Assembly (NCBI GenBank): GCA_946407675.1
Contig: CAMJPK010000003.1
Coordinates: 1 to 50,483, forward strand
Reading direction: 5' to 3'
DNA from: an uncultured Clostridia bacterium
Lineage (GTDB): Bacteria > Bacillota > Clostridia > Oscillospirales > Oscillospiraceae
DNA: 50,483 nt
Shown: one piece after another, positions 1 to 8,834 of the stretch
Numbering within the stretch: position 1 is the first letter of the stretch
Layout: the number at the start of each line of letters is the position of its first letter
Made by a program: the position numbers and the translations under genes
The notes under the pieces: generated by a model
What the model was told of the DNA's origin: nothing
Database searches by the model: none
What the model saw: only the letters and a program-made list of their open reading frames with translations

Positions 1-468
1 TGCGAAGTGAGTTTCGTCAATGCCGTTGGTGATGCTCTTCACAACCGCCCAATCGACAGCCTTCTCATAGTAGCTGTCCGCCGGTACGTCAACAAACTTG
101 GCTTTCTCAAACTTCGCCTCGATCGTTACCTTGCCGCTCGGCTGAGTGAAGGTGTAAGTGCCGTCCTCGTTCTTCGTAAGCTCAACTTCGTTGCCGTTTG
201 CATCTTTAACGGTAAGCTCGGCGAGCTTGTAGCCGGCGTCAGGTGTTGCGGTGATGACAACCTCATCACCCGCCTTAGCTTTCTCAGGCTCGACCGTAAT
301 GGTGCCGTGCTCTGTTTCCGCGATCACCGGCTCGAAGTCTGATACAAAACTACCGCTGTAGTTAGAGTAAGTAATTGCGTAAGTAGAGAATTTGCTTGTA
401 AATACGTGGATAAAGCCATTCTTCTGATCAAGGGTATAGGGATTCGCTACAGCTTTTAGAGTATGCTA
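1..468 (-). pseudogene. C-terminal part of an SLH-domain surface protein, runs off the left edge; no start codon, 5' end truncated at an in-frame stop near 466-468
   Basis: Minus-strand frame reads ...TYAITYSNYSGSFVSDFEPVIAETEHGTITVEPEKAKAGDEVVITATPDAGYKLAELTVKDANGNEVELTKNEDGTYTFTQPSGKVTIEAKFEKAKFVDVPADSYYEKAVDWAVVKSITNGIDETHFA (SLH motif FVDVPADSYYEKAVDWAV). The + ORF 7-342 is its antisense. Confidence 0.75.
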
Positions 469-840
469 GCAAGCACAAGAACCAATAATCAGTTGCATTG
501 CACACGAAACAAAAACAAACACAAGCCCAATTTGACCCATTAGAGATTTTGATAAGGCCCGCAATCCGTTGCGGCGCAATCAGTAGCTGGCACATGATCT
601 GACCCCAACCAGAAAACGCTCGAAAACACGAAAACCGGGAAACCGTTGCGCCCCAGTATTTCCAGCTTCATCCGTCTGAACGCCCGTGTGGGTCAGTTGT
701 GGGTCAGACGGCGTTTCGGAGCGGCTTCACAAAGCCCGTTTCCGGCCGCCTTTCCTGGCAACACGACGCACCGATCCGAGGAAATACCGGACAGAGCCTG
801 ACAAAACCGCGCAATTACAAACATCGCAAAAAGTATCAAA

Positions 841-870
841 AAGCCCTGATTTCTCACGAAATCAGGGCTT
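841..870. terminator. Bidirectional hairpin downstream of tRNA-Tyr copy 1
   Basis: AAGCCCTGATTTC-TCAC-GAAATCAGGGCTT perfect 13-bp stem; identical copy at 49936-49965. Confidence 0.7.
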
Positions 871-872
871 AA

Positions 873-957
873 TGGTGGGGGAAGGTGGATTCGAACCACC
901 GAAGTCACTGACAACAGATTTACAGTCTGCCCCCTTTGGCCACTCGGGAATTCCCCC
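873..957 (-). tRNA. tRNA-Tyr (GTA), copy 1
   Basis: 85 nt, class II arm, anticodon loop CAGACTGTAAATCTG, T-arm GGTTCGAATCC, acceptor GGGGGAA/TTCCCCC-A-CCA encoded. Confidence 0.95.
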
Positions 958-966
958 ATATACAAT

Positions 967-1013
967 TGGAGCTGGTAGACGGACTCGAACCCCCGACCTG
1001 CTGATTACAAATC
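967..1013 (-). pseudogene. tRNA-Thr(TGT) 3'-half fragment (attachment-site duplicate)
   Basis: 47 nt identical to the 3' part of intact tRNA-Thr at 50062-50137, diverges just past the anticodon. Confidence 0.9.
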
Positions 1014-1242
1014 CGCCTCTCAAGGTCAAATGCCTGATATTGCAGGCTTTCCGGGCCTTTTCGCTCCACGCTTCCATGCGGAATCAGCAGGTTTTGTCCG
1101 GTGTATCCATACGCTCCTATCGTCTGGTGGGTCAGCCGGTGGGTCAGAGATTTCCCCGTGTCCGCGTGTCGCGGACATGGGAAAAGCGACCTCTCAGCTT
1201 GTTCTTCCCGTCAATACTACGCTGACAGGTGACAGCCCCCCT

Positions 1243-1276
1243 TTTGCTGTTGTAATACTTGTATTACAACAGCAAA
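1243..1276. repeat. Perfect 34-bp palindrome (16-bp arms)
   Basis: TTTGCTGTTGTAATAC-TT-GTATTACAACAGCAAA. Confidence 0.9.
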
Positions 1277-1365
1277 GGCAGAGAAAAGCAAACTGAAAGG
1301 CAGCTTGCACCTACCCCCCCCTGCACGGAGCAAACGTGGACGAGATCGTGGATGCGATGCCGTTA

Positions 1366-1407
1366 CCTTTGTTAGTAAGTCTACGTTTGTATACTTACTA
1401 ACAAAGG
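1366..1407. repeat. Inverted repeat, 15-bp arms, 12-bp loop
   Basis: CCTTTGTTAGTAAGT ... ACTTACTAACAAAGG. Confidence 0.9.
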
Positions 1408-1508
1408 CAGAGCACGTTTTTTGCGGCTTCCGCAGGTCGAGCCCGCCCCCCCTGCGTCAGTTGCAGAGCAACTATATGGATAATAAATCAAAACCCGACT
1501 GCACAAGC

Positions 1509-2096
1509 TCAAATCGGCGTTGGCACAAACGCCTGCAGCAGGATCGCGACGTCCCGATCCATGCGCGCCACAAGGTCATAGCCGCCCGCACGGCGGGACC
1601 AGTCCAGCGTGATGCCGCGCATTGTCGTCAGGAACAGCTCGGCGAGCGTATCCGCGTCATGCTCCGCCGTGATCTGCCCCTTGGCCTGCCCGGCGGCGAT
1701 GATCTCCCGCAGCTTTTTCACAGCGGGGCGCTCATGCTCCGGGAAGTCGGCACTGTCGGGGTTAATGGAGGAAATGAGCCGGCTGCGCTCGATGCCGTGG
1801 GATGCGACGTGCTCCGCCCAGCCGTGGGCGAACCGCTTCAGGTTGTCGATTGCATGATCGCAGATTAGGAGTGGGAAGGTGTTCTCCTCCAGGTCCTCGT
1901 CGATGATCCAGAGCAGCCCCACCAGCAGGTCGTCCTTCTTTGTGAAGTAATGATAGAACGAGCCGATGGAGATGCCGATTTCCCGGCAGATGTCCGAGAT
2001 GCCGATGTCCTCAAAGGAGCCCTGCGCGATGATGGGGATCGCCGCCTCCAGAATCTCGACGCGTCGCCGGCTCTGTTTTTCCTTGACCTTTGCCAT
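1509..2096 (-). CDS. TetR/AcrR family transcriptional regulator
   Basis: MAKVKEKQSRRRVEILEAAIPIIAQGSFEDIGISDICREIGISIGSFYHYFTKKDDLL: typical TetR N-terminal HTH; divergent from the dehydratase operon. Confidence 0.9.
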   Translation of the reverse strand: MAKVKEKQSRRRVEILEAAIPIIAQGSFEDIGISDICREIGISIGSFYHYFTKKDDLLVGLLWIIDEDLEENTFPLLICDHAIDNLKRFAHGWAEHVASHGIERSRLISSINPDSADFPEHERPAVKKLREIIAAGQAKGQITAEHDADTLAELFLTTMRGITLDWSRRAGGYDLVARMDRDVAILLQAFVPTPI

Positions 2097-2122
2097 TTCT
2101 TGCTTCCTCCCGGAAAAATGCC

Positions 2123-2172
2123 TTGACAACAGGCAGTGTCATGCTATAATAAAAATTAGAATACATTCTAAT
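2123..2172 (+). promoter_or_regulatory. Sigma-70-type promoter plus TetR-type operator
   Basis: TTGACA (2123-2128), 16-bp spacer, TATAAT (2145-2150), then perfect inverted repeat ATTAGAAT-AC-ATTCTAAT (2155-2172). Confidence 0.75.
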
Positions 2173-2237
2173 AATCATTCTATATTTCATTTTACACGAC
2201 ATGACGCGGAAATGCAAGACTTTTTGGGAGGATGCTT

Positions 2238-3482
2238 ATGAACGATACGCTGAAGGGCCTGAGGGTCATTGAGCTGGCCACCTTTATCGCGGTGCCGGCC
2301 TGCGCCCGCTTCTTTGCCGACCAGGGTGCGGAGGTCATCAAGATCGAGGCCGCCGGGGGCGACGCCGTGCGCTGGAACGGCACCAGCGAGGGCCGCCCGG
2401 ACGACCCCTATGAGAACACCACCTTCGACCTGGAGAACGCCAACAAGCGCGGCGTCGTGCTGAACCTGAAGGCCCCGGAGGGCAAGGAGATCCTGTTCCG
2501 TCTGCTCGCGGATGCGGACGTCTTTCTCACAAACTGGCGGCCCCAGGCGCTCGAGCGCATGGGGCTGACATATGAGGCGCTGCATGAGAGGTTCCCGAAG
2601 CTGGTTTACGGCACGCTGACCGGCTACGGCGACCGTGGCCCGGACCGGGACCTGCCGGGCTATGACTTCACGGCCTACTGGGCGCGGGGCGGTTTTCTGG
2701 ACTCTCTGCGTCAAAAGGACGAATGGCCCATCAACCTGATCCCCGGCATGGGTGACCACCAGGCCGGGTTGTTCCTCGCGGCGGGCGTCATGGCGGCGCT
2801 TTTCAATGCCCAGCGCACCGGCGTGGGCGAGCGCGTCAGCACGAACCTGCTGCACAGCTCCGTCTGGGTGCAGTCCATCATGGTACAGGCCGCGCAATAT
2901 ACGGACCTGGGGCAGAGATATCCCATCTCGCACCGCAGCGCGGACAACCCCTTCAACTGCGCCTATCCCACCGCCGACGGGCGCTTTCTGCAAATCTCCA
3001 TGCCGACCTTCGATGTGTTCTATCCGAAGTTCATGCCGCTCATCGGCCGGGCGGACCTTGTCGGGGATCCCCGCTATACGATGGAAAGCATCACGAAAAA
3101 CAAGCTGCACGGCGAGTTTTCCGACATCCTCTCCGACGCCTTCCGCCGGAAGACCGCCGCGGAGTGGGACGCGATCCTGACGGAAAACGACATCCCGCAC
3201 GCCGTCGCCCAGAGCTGGGAGGAGGTGTTGGAAGACCCGCAGGCCCGCGCCAACGACGTGTTTTACGATATGGCCTATCCGAACGGCGCGACGCGCGCGC
3301 TGGTGCGCCAGCCGGTGTTTGTGGGAACGGACCTGCCGGATTACAATCGTGCGCCGCTTTTGGGCGAGCACAGCGAGGATGTTTTGCGTTCCCTCGGTTA
3401 CACGGACGCGCAGCTGGAGGCCTTGCACACTGCCGGCGTCTACAACACCTGGGACGATCTGAAGGCAAAGCACCATGGCTGA
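2238..3482 (+). CDS. CaiB/BaiF family CoA-transferase (HadA/FldA-like)
   Basis: MNDTLKGLRVIELATFIAVPACARFFADQGAEVIKIEAAGGDAVR...; CoA-transferase III family; GGGAGG RBS. Confidence 0.9.
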   Translation: MNDTLKGLRVIELATFIAVPACARFFADQGAEVIKIEAAGGDAVRWNGTSEGRPDDPYENTTFDLENANKRGVVLNLKAPEGKEILFRLLADADVFLTNWRPQALERMGLTYEALHERFPKLVYGTLTGYGDRGPDRDLPGYDFTAYWARGGFLDSLRQKDEWPINLIPGMGDHQAGLFLAAGVMAALFNAQRTGVGERVSTNLLHSSVWVQSIMVQAAQYTDLGQRYPISHRSADNPFNCAYPTADGRFLQISMPTFDVFYPKFMPLIGRADLVGDPRYTMESITKNKLHGEFSDILSDAFRRKTAAEWDAILTENDIPHAVAQSWEEVLEDPQARANDVFYDMAYPNGATRALVRQPVFVGTDLPDYNRAPLLGEHSEDVLRSLGYTDAQLEALHTAGVYNTWDDLKAKHHG

Positions 3483-4260
3483 TATCTACACATTGGGCAT
3501 CGACGTGGGCTCCACCACCTCGAAATGCCTCATTCTGAAAAACGGGACGGAGATCGCGGCATCGTCGCTTATCCCCGCGGGCACCGGCACCAGCGGCCCG
3601 GGCCGCGCGCTGGCGGAGACGCTGAATGACGCGGGTCTGAAGCTCGAAGAACTCGCCGCCGTCACCGCAACCGGCTACGGCCGCAACACCTTTGAGGGCG
3701 CGGATTTCGTCGTCAGCGAGCTGAGCTGCCACGCGCTGGGCGCCGCGGCGCTGATGCCGGGCGTGCGCACCGTCATCGACATCGGCGGACAGGACGCCAA
3801 GGTGCTGCGCGTCAGTCCCGCCGGACGCCTGGAGCGCTTTCTCATGAACGACAAGTGCGCCGCGGGGACCGGGCGCTTTCTGGAGGTCATGGCCCGTGTA
3901 CTGGAAACCGACGTCTCCCAGCTCGCGGAGATGGATGAAAAGGCAAAGGGCGTCGTGCCCATCAGCTCCACCTGCACGGTCTTCGCCGAGAGCGAGGTCA
4001 TCTCGCAGCTGGCAAAAAACGTGGACATCCGCGACCTCGTCGCCGGCATCCACGCCTCCGTCGCCGTCCGCACGGCCGGGCTGGCGCGGCGGCTGGGCGT
4101 GACCGCCCCAGTCGGAATGACCGGCGGCGTCGCCCGGAACGCCGGCGTCGTGCGGGCGCTGGAAAAGGAACTGAATGCGCCGATCGCCGTCTCGCCGATG
4201 GCGCAGCTCGCCGGGGCATACGGTGCGGCGCTTTACGGATTTAAAAAGAAGGAGGGCTGA
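3475..4260 (+). CDS. 2-hydroxyacyl-CoA dehydratase activator, BadF/BcrA/HgdC family ATPase (HadI-like)
   Basis: LGIDVGSTTSKCLIL...VIDIGGQDAKVLRV...NDKCAAGTGRFLEVMA. Confidence 0.93.
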   Translation: MADIYTLGIDVGSTTSKCLILKNGTEIAASSLIPAGTGTSGPGRALAETLNDAGLKLEELAAVTATGYGRNTFEGADFVVSELSCHALGAAALMPGVRTVIDIGGQDAKVLRVSPAGRLERFLMNDKCAAGTGRFLEVMARVLETDVSQLAEMDEKAKGVVPISSTCTVFAESEVISQLAKNVDIRDLVAGIHASVAVRTAGLARRLGVTAPVGMTGGVARNAGVVRALEKELNAPIAVSPMAQLAGAYGAALYGFKKKEG

Positions 4261-4263
4261 GAA

Positions 4264-5475
4264 ATGGACGAGAGAAAACCTGCAAAGATCGTGCTGCGGG
4301 AGCTGCAGGACCGCATCGCGCAGGACGCATGGGATGCCAAACAGCGCGGCGAAAAGGTGGGCTGGTGCGCTTCGAACTTCCCGCAGGAGATCACCACCGC
4401 CATGGGCATCCCCGTGGTGTATCCGGAGAACATGGGCGCCGCCGTCGGCGCGAAGGGCGGCGGGCAGCGCATGTGCGAGTACGCCGAGGGCATGGGGTAT
4501 TCCAATGACCTTTGCTCCTATTCCCGCATCAACTTCGCCTATACGGACTTAAAGCGCTGTGAGGAGCTGGAGATCCCGTTCCCGGACTTCCTGCTGTGCT
4601 GCAACAACATCTGCAACTGCATGATCAAGTGGTACGAAAATCTGGCGCTGGAGCTGGACGTGCCGCTCATCCTCATTGACATCCCGCACCTGGACGCCAT
4701 GACCTGCGACGCCGACCGCGTGAAGTACATCCGCGCGCAGTTTGACGACTGCATCGCGCAGCTGGAAGAAATCACCGGCAAGAAAATGGACTATGACCGT
4801 CTGAACGAGGTCATGTCGATCTCCCAGCGATCCTCAAAAGCCTGGCTGCGGGCCGTCGGCTACATGTCCGCCGAGCCCTCGCCCTTCTCCGGTTTTGACA
4901 TCTTCAACAATATGGCCGTCGCCTGCGTCGGCCGCGGCACGGTCGAGGCCGCCGACGCCTTCGAGCAGCTTGCCGACGAGTATGCAGCCCTTGTCAAGGA
5001 GGGCAAAAGCACCTTCAAGGGCGAGGAGAAGTACCGCATCCTCTTCGAGGGAATCGCGTGCTGGAGCAACCTGCGCTTCACCTACAAGACGCTGCAAAGC
5101 CGGGGCATCAACCTGACCGCCAGCATCTACGGCCCGGCCTTCAGCTTCCTCTACAGCAACTTAGACGAGCTGATGGCGGCCTATTCCTATGTGCCGAACT
5201 CCAACTGCTTTGAAAAGGAGCTGCAGCTGCGCGTGGACGACGCGCTGAAAAACAAGGTGGACGGCGCGGTGTTCCACATGAACCGCAGCTGCAAGCACTG
5301 GAGCGGCAACCTCTACGAGATGGAGCGGCAGTTCCGGGAAAAAACCGGCGTCCCCACCATCGTCTTCGACGGGGATCAGTCCGACCCGCGCTGCTTCTCC
5401 GAGGCGCAGTATGAGACGCGCGTCGACGCGCTCACCGAGATTATGGAGCAGAGAAAGAAGGAGGCGGCGCAATGA
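4264..5475 (+). CDS. 2-hydroxyacyl-CoA dehydratase subunit (HgdA/HadB family)
   Basis: WCASNFPQEITTAMGIPVVYPENMGAAVGAKGGG...FHMNRSCKHWSGNLYEMERQF; DUF1786/HGD-D family organisation. Confidence 0.9.
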   Translation: MDERKPAKIVLRELQDRIAQDAWDAKQRGEKVGWCASNFPQEITTAMGIPVVYPENMGAAVGAKGGGQRMCEYAEGMGYSNDLCSYSRINFAYTDLKRCEELEIPFPDFLLCCNNICNCMIKWYENLALELDVPLILIDIPHLDAMTCDADRVKYIRAQFDDCIAQLEEITGKKMDYDRLNEVMSISQRSSKAWLRAVGYMSAEPSPFSGFDIFNNMAVACVGRGTVEAADAFEQLADEYAALVKEGKSTFKGEEKYRILFEGIACWSNLRFTYKTLQSRGINLTASIYGPAFSFLYSNLDELMAAYSYVPNSNCFEKELQLRVDDALKNKVDGAVFHMNRSCKHWSGNLYEMERQFREKTGVPTIVFDGDQSDPRCFSEAQYETRVDALTEIMEQRKKEAAQ

Positions 5476-6605
5476 ACGAAGTAAAAATGCTGCTGGACGA
5501 GCTGGCCGCAGTCTGCGCCAACCCCAAAGCGCAGCTGGACGCGGCGGTTGCGGACGGCAGAAAGTGCGTGGGCGTGCTGCCCTACTTCAGCCCGGAGGAG
5601 CTGGTTTACGCCGCTGGGATGCTGCCCTTCGGCCTCTGGGGCGCGGAGATGCAGGCCAATGAATCGAAGCGCTATTACCCGGCCTTCATCTGCTCGCTGC
5701 TGCACACGGTGCTGGAGCTGGGATTGAAGGGGGCACTGAACGATCTCTCCGCGATCATGGTCCCCATCTGCTGCGACAGTCTGAAGGGCTTTGGGGCCAA
5801 CTGGAAATACGGCGTCGGGGAGGCGGTTCCCGTCATCGACGTGGCCTGGGCGGAGAACCGGAAGATACCGGCGGGCGTCGAGTTCACCCGCAGCCAGTTC
5901 CGCAAGGTGCTGGGACAGCTGGAGGCCATCGCGGGCGATCGCGTTTCCGACGCGGAGATCGGCGCTTCTGTGGCGGTTTATAACGAAAACCGCGCCGCGC
6001 TACGGGCATTTTCCGCCGCCGCGGCGCGCCGCCCGGAGGCCGTTTCCCCCACGGCGCGCTGCGCCGCCATCAAGGCAGGGTACTTCATGGATCGGGCAGA
6101 GCACACGGAGAAGCTGAACGCCCTGACCGCCGCGCTCGCCGCGCTGCCGGAGCAAAAATGGGACGGCCTGCGCGTCGTCACCACCGGCATCCTGGCCGAC
6201 AGCCCGGCGCTGCTGCGCATCCTCGAGGACAATCAGATCGCGGTTGTGGGCGACCAGATTGCGCAGGAAAGCGTCAATTTCCGCGTGGATACGCCCGTGA
6301 CCGATGACCCCGTTGAAGGCATAGCACAGCGACTGGGGCAGGTCGAGGGCTGCAGTGTCCTCTTCGATCCCGGCAAGCAGCGGGGAAAGGAATTGATCGA
6401 GCTGGCAAAGAAAGTGAACGCCGACGGCATCCTGTGGGTCATGACAAAGTTCTGCGACCCGGAGGAATATGACTACGTCCCCGTCAAGCGCATGGCGGAT
6501 GCCGCAGGCATCCCACTGCTGGCCGTCGAGGTCGATCAGCAGATGGTGAACTACGAGCAGGCCCGCAGCGCCATCGAGGCCTTTGCGGAAATACTGCGCT
6601 TTTGA
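5472..6605 (+). CDS. 2-hydroxyacyl-CoA dehydratase subunit (HgdB/HadC family)
   Basis: CVGVLPYFSPEELVYAAGMLPFGLWGAEMQ...ILWVMTKFCDPEEYDYVPVKRMADAAGIPLLAVEVDQQM. Confidence 0.9.
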   Translation: MNEVKMLLDELAAVCANPKAQLDAAVADGRKCVGVLPYFSPEELVYAAGMLPFGLWGAEMQANESKRYYPAFICSLLHTVLELGLKGALNDLSAIMVPICCDSLKGFGANWKYGVGEAVPVIDVAWAENRKIPAGVEFTRSQFRKVLGQLEAIAGDRVSDAEIGASVAVYNENRAALRAFSAAAARRPEAVSPTARCAAIKAGYFMDRAEHTEKLNALTAALAALPEQKWDGLRVVTTGILADSPALLRILEDNQIAVVGDQIAQESVNFRVDTPVTDDPVEGIAQRLGQVEGCSVLFDPGKQRGKELIELAKKVNADGILWVMTKFCDPEEYDYVPVKRMADAAGIPLLAVEVDQQMVNYEQARSAIEAFAEILRF

Positions 6606-6618
6606 AGGAGATGTCAAT

Positions 6619-7608
6619 ATGAAAATTGCGATCATGACATCCCGGGCGCGGTGTGAGAAATACAGCGACAAATCCATGATTCCCGCCGGGACGGAGCTGG
6701 TCTATTTCGACCAGGGCTACACCGCCGAAGAAGTGCTCTCCCGCGCAGGGGACGCGGAGTTCATCGTGGTGGACGCGGTGCTGCCGGTGACAGCGGAGAT
6801 GATCGAGGGCATGCCGAAACTGCGGATGATCCACTCCGAGGGCGTCGGATTCGCCGCTATCGACATTGAAGCCGCGGCAAAGCGCGGCATCCCGGTCTGC
6901 AACAACCAGGGCGTCAACGCCCCGCAGGTGGCGGAGCACACGGTCATGCTAATCCTCACGGTGCTGCGCCGATTCGCCGAGGGCGAAGCCGCGGTGCGCG
7001 CCGGGCGGCAGATGGAGATGAAGATGGCCGTCATGGCCGGCGGCATGGACGATCTTATCGGCAAGCGCGTCGGGCTCATCGGCTTCGGCGCCATCGGGAA
7101 GGAGCTGGCCAAGCGCCTGCTGCCCTTCGGGTGCAAGCTCTTCTATACCGACCCCTTCCGCGCGTCGGCGGAGGTGGAGACGCAGTACAACATCCATTAT
7201 CTGACGCAGGAGGATCTGCTGCGCACCAGCGACATCGTCACGCTCCATGTGCCCGTGACGCCCAGTACGACGAACCTCATCAACCGCGACACGCTGGCGC
7301 TGATGAAGCCAAACGCTGTCGTCGTCAACTGCGCCCGCGGCGCGGTGGTCAACACCGCCGACCTCGCCGAGGCGATCCGAAACGGCACGATCTACGGCTG
7401 CGCGCTGGACGTTCTGGAGCCGGAGCCCTTCCGCTCGGACGACCCGATCCTCACTCTGCCGGAGCCCTGGCGCTGGCGCGTGTCCGTCTCGCCCCACATC
7501 GCGGGCAACACGATCAACACCTTCTACGCCTCCTACGAGGGCGTCTGGGGCGATATTCAGCGCGTGCTGCGCGGCGAGCGGCCCCGCAACATCGTCAACG
7601 GTATTTAA
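6619..7608 (+). CDS. D-isomer-specific 2-hydroxyacid dehydrogenase
   Basis: GKRVGLIGFGAIGKELAKRL...DIVTLHVPVTPSTTNLINRDTLALMKPNAVVVNCARGAVVNT; GAAGGAG RBS. Confidence 0.93.
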   Translation: MKIAIMTSRARCEKYSDKSMIPAGTELVYFDQGYTAEEVLSRAGDAEFIVVDAVLPVTAEMIEGMPKLRMIHSEGVGFAAIDIEAAAKRGIPVCNNQGVNAPQVAEHTVMLILTVLRRFAEGEAAVRAGRQMEMKMAVMAGGMDDLIGKRVGLIGFGAIGKELAKRLLPFGCKLFYTDPFRASAEVETQYNIHYLTQEDLLRTSDIVTLHVPVTPSTTNLINRDTLALMKPNAVVVNCARGAVVNTADLAEAIRNGTIYGCALDVLEPEPFRSDDPILTLPEPWRWRVSVSPHIAGNTINTFYASYEGVWGDIQRVLRGERPRNIVNGI

Positions 7609-7731
7609 TTGCAGTATGGAAATGTTCTTTTTACACTGCTGCTGGCTTATCCGCTGTCACGTAAGACGCTTAAGGGTAGAAATGTTATCTCGTTTGCCAC
7701 TGTTAAAACTCAAAGCGGAATTACAAAAATT

Positions 7732-7765
7732 CTTTGCGTATGTTGCTTCGGCAACATACGCAAAG
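7732..7765. promoter_or_regulatory. Palindrome upstream of asrA; candidate Crp/Fnr-family operator
   Basis: CTTTGCGTATGTTGC-TTCG-GCAACATACGCAAAG; core TGTTGCTTCGGCAACA recurs as TGTTGCTTTGGCAACA at 11339-11354 upstream of the crp-type gene. Confidence 0.65.
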
Positions 7766-7814
7766 CGCATCCTGGTATATAATTCATTAAATACTGAGAA
7801 AAGGATGTGATCCG

Positions 7815-8834
7815 ATGGGTTTTGAACTCAGTACCGGGGGCGTCAACGCCTTTCTTCGGGAGCTTGCCCGAACCGGCCGCGTTGTCGCGCCCGTGCGCTT
7901 TGAAGGCGGCGGTGCGTTCACGGGTACCGACTGCGTCCGCTATGCCGAGGTTACGGATATTGAGAATGTTGTCTTTGATGAAAAAAGCCGCTTTTCCTTC
8001 AGGGAACTGCTGCTTCCGCCCTCCCAGACGCTCTTCTACTTCACGGAGGACAGCATCACCGAGCCCACGCCGGAGACGAGGGACACGATCATCTTCCTCC
8101 GCAGCTGTGATCTCCACGCCGTGAAGCGCCTGGACGAGATCTGCCGAGGCGGCGCAAACCCGGATTACTATTACGAGCAGCGTCGGAAGAACGTAAAGTT
8201 CGTGCTGATGGGCTGCAAGAAGGCGTTCGACAGCTGCTTCTGCGTGGACATGGGGACGAACATCTCGGACAACTACGACCTTTCCATTGAGCCCGACGGC
8301 GACGGCTGGCACCTTGACTGCAAAAACGCGGAATGGGAGCCGCTGCTGCGCGCGCAGGGCGGTACGGAAACGCCGGTCACGCCCGCCCATGTCACCGAGA
8401 CCAAAACCCGCGTCTCCATCCCGGACGATCTGGATTTCAGTGTTGCGAAGAGCAAACTGTGGGACGAATACGACAAGCGCTGCATCGCCTGCGGACGCTG
8501 CAATTTCTCCTGCCCAACCTGCACCTGCTTCTCCATGCAGGATCTGTTCTATCAGGACAACCCCAAGACCGGCGAACGCCGGCGGGTGCTGGCCAGCTGC
8601 ATGGTGGACGGCTTTTCCGACATGGCAGGAGGCGTCGTCTATCGGAAAAACCACGGCGCTCGGATGCGTTATAAAGTGCTGCACAAGGTTTACGACTTCA
8701 AAAAGCGCAGCGGCTTCCATATGTGCGTGGGCTGCGGCCGCTGTGACGACGTCTGCCCTGAGTATATCTCTTTTTCCCATATCGTCAACCGCCTCGGCGA
8801 CGCCATGAAGGAGGTGTCCGAGCATGCCGAATAA
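7815..8834 (+). CDS. asrA: Anaerobic sulfite reductase subunit A
   Basis: CIACGRCNFSCPTCTCFSMQDLFY...MCVGCGRCDDVCPEYISFS; followed by asrB and asrC. Confidence 0.93.
   Translation: MGFELSTGGVNAFLRELARTGRVVAPVRFEGGGAFTGTDCVRYAEVTDIENVVFDEKSRFSFRELLLPPSQTLFYFTEDSITEPTPETRDTIIFLRSCDLHAVKRLDEICRGGANPDYYYEQRRKNVKFVLMGCKKAFDSCFCVDMGTNISDNYDLSIEPDGDGWHLDCKNAEWEPLLRAQGGTETPVTPAHVTETKTRVSIPDDLDFSVAKSKLWDEYDKRCIACGRCNFSCPTCTCFSMQDLFYQDNPKTGERRRVLASCMVDGFSDMAGGVVYRKNHGARMRYKVLHKVYDFKKRSGFHMCVGCGRCDDVCPEYISFSHIVNRLGDAMKEVSEHAE

Larger units (their letters stand above)
829..1013. repeat. ~185-bp direct repeat (terminator + tRNA-Tyr + 3' half of tRNA-Thr), copy 1; copy 2 at 49924-50108
   Basis: By eye the two segments match from aaaaagtatcaaaaagccctgatttc... 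through ...ctgctgattacaaatc and diverge at both ends. Confidence 0.85.

Noticed and set aside
688-706. GTGGGTCA repeats as a CRISPR array
   Set aside because: Only pairs of 8-mers with 11-12-bp period; arm-type integrase sites fit better.
967-1013. Functional second tRNA-Thr
   Set aside because: Only the 3' half is present; D-arm and 5' acceptor strand are missing.
686-1225. ORFs containing MVGEGGFEPPKSLTTDLQSAPFGHSG (also 31272-31613, 49880-50161)
   Set aside because: Translations of the tRNA-Tyr gene, not proteins.
2187-3476. 429-aa minus-strand ORF
   Set aside because: Antisense shadow of the CaiB-type CoA-transferase gene.
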